From Pedobacter panaciterrae (GTDB taxonomy: Bacteria > Bacteroidota > Bacteroidia > Sphingobacteriales > Sphingobacteriaceae), in the NCBI RefSeq assembly GCF_001636695.1, contig NZ_LGEL01000056.1, forward strand, positions 1 to 36,917: a DNA stretch of 36,917 nt. Reading direction: 5' to 3'. Shown here one piece after another: positions 12,964 through 21,223 of this stretch. The first letter of the stretch is position 1; the number at the start of each line of letters is the position of its first letter. The notes beneath the pieces are model-generated. The model did not search any database and was not told the DNA's origin. It saw only the letters and a program-made list of their open reading frames with translations. The position numbers were made by a program, and so were the translations under genes.

Positions 12964-14616
12964 ATGAACAAATTAAGAACGATACTACTATTTTTTGGTC
13001 TTGGCATCCCATCTCTTTTATCGGCCCAGGATTTTTATACGCAGCAACAGCGCGACGACTGGATGGCTAAAGCAGAAACTAACAAACCTAAGTTAACTGA
13101 ACAGGAAAAAAAGCCTGTGCAATTGGTTAAACTGGAGGCTGATGCTAAGGCATTTCAGGGTTGGAAAGCTACTCCCTCGGGTGCTATTGATCAGCTTTAT
13201 CAGCGATCTTTTAAAGCGCAGTCTGGCGCTGTAATTGATTTTGGTGAGCATTTAACCGGATATTATACGTTTACTATAAAGGAAAGTGCCAATGTAATGG
13301 ATGGCCCATTGCGTTTTAAACTGACATTTGCTGAGGTGCCTGGTGAGCTTGCCACTCCTTTTGATCCGTATACTGGTGGTTTAAGCAGGGCCTGGCTACA
13401 GGACGAAACAATAACCGTAATGGAATTGCCTGCAACGATTACTATTCCCAGACGTATGGCTTTCCGCTATCTGAAGATTGATCTTTTAGCAAGTTCGGGC
13501 AATTTCGATTTTAAGATTACTGATATGAGCTTTAAAGCGGTAACTGCGGTTACAAATACGCCTGTTCAGCTGGCTGCAAACACTGATCCGATGATTAAAA
13601 GGATTGATGCTGTAGGGCAGGCTACGTTAAAAGAATGTATGCAAACGGTGTATGAAGATGGGCCAAAACGCGACAGGAGGTTATGGATAGGGGATTTGTA
13701 CCTGGAATCGTTAGCTAACAATTATTCTTTTAAGGATCATGAGTTGACCAAGCGCTGTTTGTATTTGGTTGCGGGATTAAGTCGCGAGGATGGTTATTTA
13801 AACGCCAATGCTTTTGAAAGTCCGAAGCCGCATGCACAGGCTGGTGCGCCATTTTTGTTTGAGTATTCGTTGTTGTTTAATGCTACATTGAAAGAGTATC
13901 TGATTGCTACAAAAGACAGTGAATTTGTGCTTGATTTATGGCCGGTAGCCAAAAGGCAGATGGATAACATCAGCAAGCACCTGGATGATAGTGGTTCGTT
14001 TAACGTTGATGCTGCTCAGAAGGATGGCTGGTGGATTTTTGTGGATTGGAGAGATGGATTGGATAAACAGGCTTCTTTACAGGGGATAATGATTTATACA
14101 ATGAAAGAAACGTTGGCGCTGGCTAAGCTGTTGGGTAAGGAAAATGAGGTTTCGCAATTGAAAGGACTGATTGATAAAATGACTAAAGCAGCTAGAAATA
14201 AATTATATGATAAGTCGACAGGGCTTTTTGTAAGTGGAGCATCTAAACAGGTTTCTTATGCTTCGCAGGCGTGGATGGTATTGAGTGGCGTAGCCACTAA
14301 GGCTGAGGGTCAGAAGGCAATGAAGGCGCTTGGTAGCTTTGCTAATGTGGTAAAACCTGGTACGCCTTATCTTTATCATTATTATGTTGAGGCTTTGATT
14401 AAATGTGGGTTAACACAAGAAGCTAAAGCTTCTGTTGTAAATTATTGGGGTGGTATGGTAAACAAGGGCGCTGATACTTTTTGGGAAGCTTATGACCCTG
14501 ATAATGATAAGCTTTCGCCGTATAACTTTTTTCCGATAAATAGCTATTGTCATGCATGGAGTTGTACGCCTGTTTATTTTATCAGAAAGCATCCGGAGAT
14601 TTTTCAAGCTCCCTGA
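12964..14616 (+). CDS. secreted GH78-like glycosidase (putative alpha-L-rhamnosidase-related, 550 aa)
   Basis: A Sec signal peptide (MNKLRTILLFFGLGIPSLLSA, split before QDF) sends it to the periplasm or surface. A jelly-roll domain (about 55-190, with IDFGEHLTGYYTF) precedes an (alpha/alpha)6 barrel. The barrel holds D232, D237 and D244 in the EDGPKRDRRLWIGD motif, at the spacing of the Asp/Glu/Asp set of bacterial GH78 enzymes, with Asp in place of the middle Glu. A second acidic site is E508 in FWEAYDP, followed by SYCHAWSCTPVYF. It is shorter than typical multi-domain GH78 (about 900 aa or more). The start at 12964, 19 bp after the SDR stop, is chosen because it yields the signal peptide. 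Likely releases the sugar handled by the two upstream enzymes. Confidence 0.85.
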   Translation: MNKLRTILLFFGLGIPSLLSAQDFYTQQQRDDWMAKAETNKPKLTEQEKKPVQLVKLEADAKAFQGWKATPSGAIDQLYQRSFKAQSGAVIDFGEHLTGYYTFTIKESANVMDGPLRFKLTFAEVPGELATPFDPYTGGLSRAWLQDETITVMELPATITIPRRMAFRYLKIDLLASSGNFDFKITDMSFKAVTAVTNTPVQLAANTDPMIKRIDAVGQATLKECMQTVYEDGPKRDRRLWIGDLYLESLANNYSFKDHELTKRCLYLVAGLSREDGYLNANAFESPKPHAQAGAPFLFEYSLLFNATLKEYLIATKDSEFVLDLWPVAKRQMDNISKHLDDSGSFNVDAAQKDGWWIFVDWRDGLDKQASLQGIMIYTMKETLALAKLLGKENEVSQLKGLIDKMTKAARNKLYDKSTGLFVSGASKQVSYASQAWMVLSGVATKAEGQKAMKALGSFANVVKPGTPYLYHYYVEALIKCGLTQEAKASVVNYWGGMVNKGADTFWEAYDPDNDKLSPYNFFPINSYCHAWSCTPVYFIRKHPEIFQAP

Positions 14617-14669
14617 TTAGAGAGGCGGAGCAGTGTGCACACTCCCCCGTCATATTATATAATACTCTC

Positions 14670-14699
14670 CCGTCATCCCGAGGTATCGAGGGATGACGG
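14670..14699. repeat. short variant palindrome, copy 5, between convergent genes
   Basis: CCGTCATCCC at 14670-14679 pairs with GGGATGACGG at 14690-14699 around a 10-nt centre. It shares the GTCAT(C) outer block with the long palindromes but lacks the AGAGATCTCT core. A further CCCGTCAT half-copy lies at about 14646. It sits between the GH78 stop and the TonB-receptor stop and may terminate both. Confidence 0.8.
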
Positions 14700-14730
14700 C
14701 CGAATGTAAGGATAGCGGGTATCCACACCC

Positions 14731-17169
14731 TTACATCCGGTTTTTCTCTTCATCAAGCGCGTTATTCCTATGCTTGCTTTTGCGTGTAAACGTATCCTTG
14801 CCAAACCTATACGTAAACGCAATGCCAAAGCGTTGCGTATCAGACTCACCAATTTGATAAGAATACGCCTGTGCTAGTGCTACTGAGCGGTTTTCGTACA
14901 CCCAGCTATGGAACATATCATCCACATTAAACCTGATGCTTGCTTTATCTTTCCAGATCTTTTTCTGTATACCGGCATTTACCCTATACATACCTGCTGT
15001 AAAAGTTTGCCCGTTTAAATCTCTGCTGGCGTAATAACCGCCCAGTTCAGCACTCCAGCCTTTTTTAAATTGAAACTGGTTGTACACACCTATTCTTGCC
15101 ACATAAGTACTTGGGTTAAGCTTCTCGCCATAAGCCATTCCATCTAACCCCATTCTGGATAGCTGGGGTTCCAGATTGAGTGTCCACCATTCTGCAGGCG
15201 TTAATGTAACACTGGTATTAAGCAATAACATATAACCAAAAGCTACGTTCTCAGGTTTCCTGATAAAAACATCATCTACCACACGTGTAGTCTGGAATAT
15301 CACATCTGTAAACCTGTTATAACTTAACCCCATCCTAAGCAATTGCTTGTATTGATATCTAAGTTCATAACGATACTGATATTGAGGAGTTAATTGTGGA
15401 TTACCTGAAGAGTAGGAGTACTTGTCTTTAAAGAATACAAACGGATTCAAGTATTGATAATTTGGTCTGTTTATTCTTCTGCTGACGCTAAAGTTTAAGG
15501 TGTTTCGGCCAACAGTATCAAACTTGTAATTAAAAAATACGCTCGGGAATAGCTGTGTATAGTTCTTGCTAAAGCTACTTGCCGGTACTATCTCATTACC
15601 TAACTGTTCGCCTTTAGATTGTGTGTTTTCCAGGCGCAACCCCAATTGCACTGATAGGTATTTCCAGCCTTTTTGGACATTTACATATGCAGAATTGATG
15701 TTTTCTCTGAACTTGAAGTGATTGGATTGGCCATTATCGATAATAGGGCCATGATCGGTAATGTTATAGTAATCAGATTTATTATCGTTGTTAACGAAAC
15801 TCGATTTAATACCTGCTTCGAACTTTGCATTGTTTTTCATGGTTTGCATATAGTCGGCCTTGGCGGTATATATGTTTATTGTAGATGGCAAATCGTAAAA
15901 GAATTCACTATCGCTGATGGGAGCGCCATCAGGTTCATAAAGTGAGTTCACCAGCGATTGGTTGCCGGTACTGCGGTAATTTAAGTAGTTTACATCTGCA
16001 GAAAGTTCCTTTCCTGTGTTTCCGAATTTATGCAGAAAGTTGAGGTTAGAGCCAAAATTGGTTCTTTTATTATCACCAATGGTGTTTCCTTTACCAATGT
16101 TATCAAGTTGGCCTGCGTTGTAATTATCACTATTGTAATTAAACAGGTCGTTGTTTTTGTTGTCGTTTAAATTGACCTGGAAGCCGTAGGTTGTGTTTGT
16201 CGTGGCTGCATAATCGAGCCCCAGGTTTGTGTTTAATCCATTGCTTTTAAATATCTGATTGTTTAGCAGGCCGACAGTTGATGTTGGCATATTATTGCTG
16301 TCAAAGAAGTTTCTTGTGATGTTGTCGTTAGAGTAATTTTTCTCATGGCTGTAGCCCAAGCTTCCAAAGAGATTGATCTTTTTATAGTTGTAATTTAGGT
16401 TTAGTGAGCTGTTGTTTCGTCCATATTCGCCTTGCGAATAACCTGTAGCAACACTTCCTATAAAACCACCTATTCTGCTTTTTTTCAGTTTGATATTGAT
16501 AATAGCATTCCCTGAAGCATCGTAGCGGGCAGGAGGATTTTCCATCAGTTCTATCTTATCTAAAAGTGAGCCTGGAAGTGACTTTAAATAGAGCGTAAGG
16601 TCTTGTCCCGACATGTAAGTAGAGCGGCCATCTATGAGTACCATTATTCCAGACCGACCGTTTAGCGTAATATCTCCGCTGGAATTTATAACTATTCCCG
16701 GAGTTTTTTCGAGTACTTCCAAAGTATTACTACTCGCACTGCTGATCATAGCATCCACGTTTACAACTGTTTTGTCTATTTCCATTTGAATTAGTGGACG
16801 CTTTGCTTTTATCACTACTTCGGCAAGTTCCGTGCTTTTAGCAGGAAGTAATATGATTACCGGAAGAGCAATACTTTTATTTTCTTCTAAGTGTAGGGGC
16901 GATGAGTTGAATCCTTTCATTCCTACGGCTGTTATCTTTAGTAAATAAGCGCCTTTACCGATGTTGTTGAACTGGAATTTACCATCAATATCAGTAGTTC
17001 GGCTGGTAATAACTGCAGTGTCTGTTGCTTTAAGCAGGCTTACTGTGGCGCCGCTGACTGCCTCATTTTTTGCATCTTTTACGGTTGAAGAAATAACTCC
17101 CGGACTTACTTGCCCGAGAGCCGAGAGAGATATTAGAAAGGCGAAAATGAAGATAATATATGTTTTCAT
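14731..17169 (-). CDS. TonB-dependent receptor-like outer-membrane beta-barrel protein (812 aa)
   Basis: Order: signal peptide (1-20, ending ALGQ); carboxypeptidase-regulatory-like beta-sandwich (about 24-110, GATVSLLKATDT and DGKFQFNNIGKGAYLLKI); plug domain with DKTVVNVDAM, LEVLEKTPGI, NGRSGIMVLIDGR and IELMENPPARYDASG (about 130-225); and a long barrel typical of the OMP_b-brl_3 group (many alternating strands, SVSRRINRPNYQYLNPF near 580). No adjacent SusD, so this is the stand-alone regulatory/OMP type rather than a polysaccharide-locus SusC. Divergent from a LytS/LytTR pair across 221 bp containing a dyad, which suggests that pair controls it. Ligand unknown. Confidence 0.92.
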   Translation of the reverse strand: MKTYIIFIFAFLISLSALGQVSPGVISSTVKDAKNEAVSGATVSLLKATDTAVITSRTTDIDGKFQFNNIGKGAYLLKITAVGMKGFNSSPLHLEENKSIALPVIILLPAKSTELAEVVIKAKRPLIQMEIDKTVVNVDAMISSASSNTLEVLEKTPGIVINSSGDITLNGRSGIMVLIDGRSTYMSGQDLTLYLKSLPGSLLDKIELMENPPARYDASGNAIINIKLKKSRIGGFIGSVATGYSQGEYGRNNSSLNLNYNYKKINLFGSLGYSHEKNYSNDNITRNFFDSNNMPTSTVGLLNNQIFKSNGLNTNLGLDYAATTNTTYGFQVNLNDNKNNDLFNYNSDNYNAGQLDNIGKGNTIGDNKRTNFGSNLNFLHKFGNTGKELSADVNYLNYRSTGNQSLVNSLYEPDGAPISDSEFFYDLPSTINIYTAKADYMQTMKNNAKFEAGIKSSFVNNDNKSDYYNITDHGPIIDNGQSNHFKFRENINSAYVNVQKGWKYLSVQLGLRLENTQSKGEQLGNEIVPASSFSKNYTQLFPSVFFNYKFDTVGRNTLNFSVSRRINRPNYQYLNPFVFFKDKYSYSSGNPQLTPQYQYRYELRYQYKQLLRMGLSYNRFTDVIFQTTRVVDDVFIRKPENVAFGYMLLLNTSVTLTPAEWWTLNLEPQLSRMGLDGMAYGEKLNPSTYVARIGVYNQFQFKKGWSAELGGYYASRDLNGQTFTAGMYRVNAGIQKKIWKDKASIRFNVDDMFHSWVYENRSVALAQAYSYQIGESDTQRFGIAFTYRFGKDTFTRKSKHRNNALDEEKNRM

Positions 17170-17184
17170 TACTGTTTGTTTTAA

Positions 17185-17210
17185 TTTGATCAGGTTGTTG
17201 ATTGATCAAA
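17185..17210. promoter_or_regulatory. dyad TTTGATCA-N10-TGATCAAA upstream of the receptor gene
   Basis: A perfect 8-bp inverted repeat with 10-bp spacer, 16-41 bp upstream of the receptor ATG at 17169. Its distal half overlaps a weak minus-strand -7-like element (AATATTTG, 17207-17214). Position and symmetry fit a repressor-type operator or a dimeric regulator site. The binding protein is unknown; the adjacent LytTR regulator is a candidate, although LytTR sites are usually direct repeats. Confidence 0.4.
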
Positions 17211-17390
17211 TATTGCCTGTTCGCGCTAGCTCAGAAAAAATATATGTTGTAACTTGGCTGTTGGTTGATGGAAAGCTGTTTTGAGGGGTTAAACGAATTT
17301 GTAACCTGTTATCTGGATTCCGTCAATGATTTTAGCCTGTTCATCAGTAAAAATTTAACAGCCCAATGAACTTATCCAAATTTGTAGCCT

Positions 17391-18461
17391 ATGAATAATG
17401 TAGGAACAAATAAAAATATTATGAGCGAGATAAAATTTAAACCATTGGTAGGCTTCTTTGGTCAGCCACTTTATATATTCTTATCCCTCATTATTTCTAT
17501 TCCGATTTATTTAGTAATAGAATCCTATGCTATATCTATTCAGGTACAAAAAGACGAAGCGGTTGCTTTTGCCTCCACAGTGTTCTTTTTTATCGGACTT
17601 TTTACGGGCAGATATATCGCTCAGATATGGACTGTGCGGTTAAAAGTTCTTCCTAAAGAGCTTTCGTTGGGGCTGTTTACCCTGATTATAGTTTGCATTG
17701 GCTGGTTGTTTTTTCATGCTGATTTCCCTTTACATGGAAGAATGGCTATTAATTTATTGCTATCGTGGGTTCCCTTTATGCTGATGAGCCTGGCTCTTGG
17801 TGCGCTGATCAAGATAGTTCACGCGGTTTCTGAGAATCAACTGAAAGATGCCAAAACAATGGCTGCACATAGTAAAAGTGAATTACACTTGCTGCAATCT
17901 CAATTGAGTCCTCATTTTCTGTTTAACACTCTAAACAACATGTATGGGCTTTCCATTACAGATCATGAGAAAATCCCTTCATTATTACTAAAGCTTTCTG
18001 AACTGTTGCGCTATTCGGTTTATGATGCTACAGAAATATATGTGCCCTTAAAGGATGAAATAGGATACATTAACAATTACATAGATTTTGAAAAGATAAG
18101 AATTGGCGACAGGTTGGTGCTTACTACAGATATTGAACAGGTAATTGTACCCGAAATAAAGATAGCTCCAATGCTTTTGATTGTATTTATAGAAAATGCC
18201 TTTAAACATTCTAAAAATACGATTGATGACAAGATCTATATAGATATAAAACTAAAAACCTGGGGTAATTCTATTCTCTTTTCTGTTCAGAATTCGTACG
18301 GCAGGGAAGAGAAGGAAATTAGTGCGGTGAATAAAAGCAGTGGTTTTGGGCTGGATAACGTGAGTAAAAGACTAAACCTGCTTTATCCCGCTGAGCATGA
18401 ATTGAACATTAAAAGGGACAATTCATTTTACAATGTTATCTTACAGTTAAAAATGAAATAA
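17391..18461 (+). CDS. LytS/YehU-type sensor histidine kinase (356 aa)
   Basis: Four hydrophobic segments (about 20-140) form the membrane sensor, followed by the His_kinase domain with phospho-acceptor H175 in QSQLSPHFLFNTLNNMYGLS, an LRYSVYDA segment, and an HATPase-like N-box IVFIENAFKHS with FGLDNVSKRL. This is the compact family that pairs with LytTR regulators, and the next gene is one: its ATG shares a base with this stop (TAATG), indicating translational coupling. ATG 17391 is the longest start; ATG 17421 (MSEIKF) is an equally good alternative. Divergent from the TonB-type receptor gene. Confidence 0.93.
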   Translation: MNNVGTNKNIMSEIKFKPLVGFFGQPLYIFLSLIISIPIYLVIESYAISIQVQKDEAVAFASTVFFFIGLFTGRYIAQIWTVRLKVLPKELSLGLFTLIIVCIGWLFFHADFPLHGRMAINLLLSWVPFMLMSLALGALIKIVHAVSENQLKDAKTMAAHSKSELHLLQSQLSPHFLFNTLNNMYGLSITDHEKIPSLLLKLSELLRYSVYDATEIYVPLKDEIGYINNYIDFEKIRIGDRLVLTTDIEQVIVPEIKIAPMLLIVFIENAFKHSKNTIDDKIYIDIKLKTWGNSILFSVQNSYGREEKEISAVNKSSGFGLDNVSKRLNLLYPAEHELNIKRDNSFYNVILQLKMK

Positions 18462-19177
18462 TGAATCAGGTAAGCTGCCTTATTGTTGATGATGAACCTA
18501 TTGCGAGAGATATTATAAAGAACTATTGCAGTCATTTGGATTACCTGAATGTTGTGGCTTCCTGTGGAAACGCGCTTGAAGCTAAAGCTATATTGCAGAA
18601 ACAAAAGATAGATATCCTTTTTCTGGATATTAATATGCCTATAATGGATGGGATCTCTTTTGTGAAAACCTTAAAAGATCAGCCTCAGGTTATATTTACA
18701 ACGGCATATAAGGAGTTTGCCGTTGATGCTTTTGATTTGGCCGCCTGTGATTATCTGTTAAAACCGTTCTCGTTTGATCGTTTTATTATTGCTGTAGATA
18801 AAGCCCTGGAGAAATTTGAACCTAAAGTAACTGTGCAGACCAATGAAGCTGTGGGTGCTGCTGCTGAAGATTTTATCTTTATTAAAACCGACGGAAAGAT
18901 CTATAAAATTGGGTATGATGAATTGCTTTACGCCGAAGCGCAGGGAAACTATACCAAGATCATAACTACTGGTAATTTGCTGTTGCCTAAAATGGCTTTC
19001 TCGAACTTTGAAGAGCTGTTGCCTAAGGCGCTTTTTCTAAGAACCCATCGTTCATTTATTATTAATAAATCCAAAATTGGCCATATTGAGGGCAATCGTG
19101 TATTTATTAATAACAATGAAATCCCCATTGGGAGTAACTACAAAGATCAGTTATTAAAAGATCTTGGCTTTTCTTAA
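18461..19177 (+). CDS. LytTR response regulator (238 aa)
   Basis: An N-terminal receiver with the acidic pair D10/D11 (LIVDDEP), phospho-acceptor D56 in LFLDINMPIMDG, T in FTTAY and K in LLKPF, linked by about 25 residues to a C-terminal LytTR DNA-binding domain (FIFIKTDGKIYKI, LLYAEAQGNYTKI, LRTHRSFIINKSKI, IPIGSNYK). The full AlgR/LytR layout is present. Overlaps the kinase stop by one base, so the pair is co-translated. The convergent exporter gene ends 7 bp away, leaving no room for a separate terminator. Probable targets are its own operon and the divergent receptor gene. Confidence 0.95.
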   Translation: MNQVSCLIVDDEPIARDIIKNYCSHLDYLNVVASCGNALEAKAILQKQKIDILFLDINMPIMDGISFVKTLKDQPQVIFTTAYKEFAVDAFDLAACDYLLKPFSFDRFIIAVDKALEKFEPKVTVQTNEAVGAAAEDFIFIKTDGKIYKIGYDELLYAEAQGNYTKIITTGNLLLPKMAFSNFEELLPKALFLRTHRSFIINKSKIGHIEGNRVFINNNEIPIGSNYKDQLLKDLGFS

Positions 19178-19184
19178 GACCTGA

Positions 19185-20423
19185 TTATGCGGCCGCAATC
19201 TCTTCTTTTCTGGTAAGCTTAAAGATGAAGAACATGATAACTCCTGAAATAACTGCTAGTAAAAGGTAGCTGAAGTTTAGGTTATGTTCGTCTTTAGCGG
19301 GCAGGAAAGAGATAACGCTATAGCTTAAAAAGGATACGATTACATAAGTAACGCCACCGGTTAATCCACTTGCTATACCTGCATTTTTAGGGAATCGCCC
19401 CAAACAAAAAGTAAAGTAATTGTTGAAGATGTATCCCGCAGTTACGTGAATTAAAAAGGCAAAAAGTATGAGTGTGTAGATGCTGGATATGAACTGAATA
19501 CTAACGAACATGAGCAACACAAACAATATTTGCAAGCCCAGATTTACAATCATTTTCTTTAAAAATGGTTTGTTTATGGTGGCTTTACCAATAAAACCGC
19601 CAACCATCCAGGCGAAACCAAGGATCAGTGAGCTATAGCCGGCAACAACGGGTGAAAAATGAAGGTGGTGCTCTATGATAAAAGGACCGGTCATGTTATA
19701 GATCATTACCATTGAATAGGCTAGACCCAGCATTACTATGCCCAGACTAAAACTTGGTGTTTTAATCATTTTAAGATAGATATTGCCAATGTTTTTTATA
19801 GAGAACTTAGAAAAACGGGTAAGGCTTTCTCCGCTGTAAATGAATTCGAGGATGGCAAGTATTATGGCTAAACCGGCAAGGAAGTAGAAGTTAGACTCCC
19901 AACCAAAAACGGTTTGCAGATATCCGCCTAAAAATGGTGCTACTATTGGCCCTGTTGACCAGATAATGGAGAACAGGCTTAAATAGTGTTTAAGTTTATC
20001 GCCTTCAAAGATGTCGACAAAAAATGCGCGTTTACCTACAATAATAGTCCCTACTGTAAAACCATGGATGATTCGCATAAGGTAAATGAGGTATATATTA
20101 TGGGTGTTTGCAATTACAATACTTGCCGCTGCAAATACAATCAGGCAGATAAGGCTAAGTTTATACCTGCCAAAACTATCTAATACGCTGCCTATAAAGA
20201 GCTGCGAAATTCCGTAGCTGATCAGGAACAAACTTAGTGTTAACTGTACTTGTAAACTGCTTACCTGCATGGTTGTTGCCATAGTAGGTAAGGAGGGGAT
20301 GTATATGTCTGTTGCAAAGCCGGATAAGGGTAGTAATGCAAAGGCAAGGACAGTTGAAATGCCCTTATTGTGTTCTTTTAATGGTTTTGATGCTGTCAAT
20401 TGATAAATGTTTTGAGCAGCCAA
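19185..20423 (-). CDS. MFS exporter, Bcr/CflA type (412 aa)
   Basis: A 12-helix inner-membrane proton/drug antiporter. The helix-1 signature FATDIYIPSLPTM (about 36-48) and the motif A variant GSVLDSFGRYKLSL identify the Bcr/CflA (DHA1) group; IIHGFTVGTIIVGKRAFFVDIF and STGPIVAPFLGGYLQ agree. There is no ATG before helix 1. The longest start is TTG at 20421-20423, but those bases are part of a TAACTTTG promoter-like box, so TTG 20397-20399 (protein beginning at residue 9) may be the real start. Substrate unknown; family members export bicyclomycin, sulfonamides or amino acids. Confidence 0.9.
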   Translation of the reverse strand: MAAQNIYQLTASKPLKEHNKGISTVLAFALLPLSGFATDIYIPSLPTMATTMQVSSLQVQLTLSLFLISYGISQLFIGSVLDSFGRYKLSLICLIVFAAASIVIANTHNIYLIYLMRIIHGFTVGTIIVGKRAFFVDIFEGDKLKHYLSLFSIIWSTGPIVAPFLGGYLQTVFGWESNFYFLAGLAIILAILEFIYSGESLTRFSKFSIKNIGNIYLKMIKTPSFSLGIVMLGLAYSMVMIYNMTGPFIIEHHLHFSPVVAGYSSLILGFAWMVGGFIGKATINKPFLKKMIVNLGLQILFVLLMFVSIQFISSIYTLILFAFLIHVTAGYIFNNYFTFCLGRFPKNAGIASGLTGGVTYVIVSFLSYSVISFLPAKDEHNLNFSYLLLAVISGVIMFFIFKLTRKEEIAAA

Positions 20424-20428
20424 AGTTA
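20421..20428 (-). promoter_or_regulatory. TAnnTTTG element overlapping the annotated TTG start of the Bcr/CflA gene
   Basis: The minus strand reads TAACTTTG. If used as -7 element, transcription would begin several bases inside the longest open frame, which argues for initiation at the TTG 20397-20399. Confidence 0.35.
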
Positions 20429-20486
20429 CCCTTATAAAGGTTTTTACGCCTTATTTTTAGAACACGGTAATGTAATAAATAAACAA

Positions 20487-21152
20487 TCAGAAAGTAAAAA
20501 TCTTCTCTATGTGTTGGTTGGCTAGTTGCAGATTGGTAAATATTTTATCCGCAATAGCTAGTTTAGGATGCTGTGAAACATCACTTTGTATGGCATAACA
20601 AACCAAATCAGCAGCCTTAGCGGCATTTAAACCATTAATGGTATCTTCAAAAGCTAAACATTCGTGTTTTTCCAGTCCGAGTTGTTTACAACAGAAATTA
20701 TAGCATTCAGGATCGGGCTTTGTTAAAGTAACGTCGGTTCTGGTAACCATAAGGTCAAAGTAACTGCTCAAACCATTTCTTGCAAAAATCAGGTCAACAT
20801 CGGGTCGTGGACTTGCGGTAACAACGGCAAGTTTAAGTCCTTTTTGCTTAAAGAACTGTATGGTTTCTAAGGCAAAGGGCATTAAATTAATATCTCTGGT
20901 AGAAAATCCGGTTTCGCTTAAGCGTTCCCGCCAGGCCATTAGTTCCGGTAATTCAATATCCAGATTGTACTTTTCTTTAATTGTTTTACAGTTTTTTGGT
21001 AGCGGATAGCCTGCGTAGGTATCAACCCATTCCTTGTAGCTCATGGATAGCGAGTAGGTTTCAAGAATTTCTATCCAGCATTGGTAATGGAAATATTCTG
21101 AGTCGATAAGTGTGCCATCTAGATCAAATAATATGGCTTTAAGTTTCTGCAT
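20487..21152 (-). CDS. HAD-superfamily hydrolase, beta-phosphoglucomutase-like (221 aa)
   Basis: A cytosolic phosphatase or phosphomutase of HAD subfamily IA. Motif I FDLDGTLIDS with nucleophile D10 and general acid D12; helical cap from about 17 to 85; motif II threonine in VVTASPRPDVD; motif III lysine in TKPDPECYNF; motif IV acidic pair in AFEDTINGLNAAKAA. Closest in style to beta-phosphoglucomutase/2-deoxyglucose-6-phosphatase-like enzymes, so a sugar phosphate is the likely substrate. Transcribed on its own, divergent from the MFS gene at 21224 (71-bp gap) and 63 bp upstream of the co-directional Bcr/CflA gene. Confidence 0.9.
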   Translation of the reverse strand: MQKLKAILFDLDGTLIDSEYFHYQCWIEILETYSLSMSYKEWVDTYAGYPLPKNCKTIKEKYNLDIELPELMAWRERLSETGFSTRDINLMPFALETIQFFKQKGLKLAVVTASPRPDVDLIFARNGLSSYFDLMVTRTDVTLTKPDPECYNFCCKQLGLEKHECLAFEDTINGLNAAKAADLVCYAIQSDVSQHPKLAIADKIFTNLQLANQHIEKIFTF

Positions 21153-21198
21153 GTAAGTAAAAGTATTCGGCTAAAATAGAAAAAACTAATTGCTTTAT

Positions 21199-21206
21199 TA
21201 TCTTTG
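21199..21206 (+). promoter_or_regulatory. TAnnTTTG promoter element for the MFS gene at 21224
   Basis: TATCTTTG followed by C matches the Bacteroidota -7 consensus 17 nt before the ATG. Confidence 0.5.
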
Positions 21207-21223
21207 CCGAACCTCTACCACTT

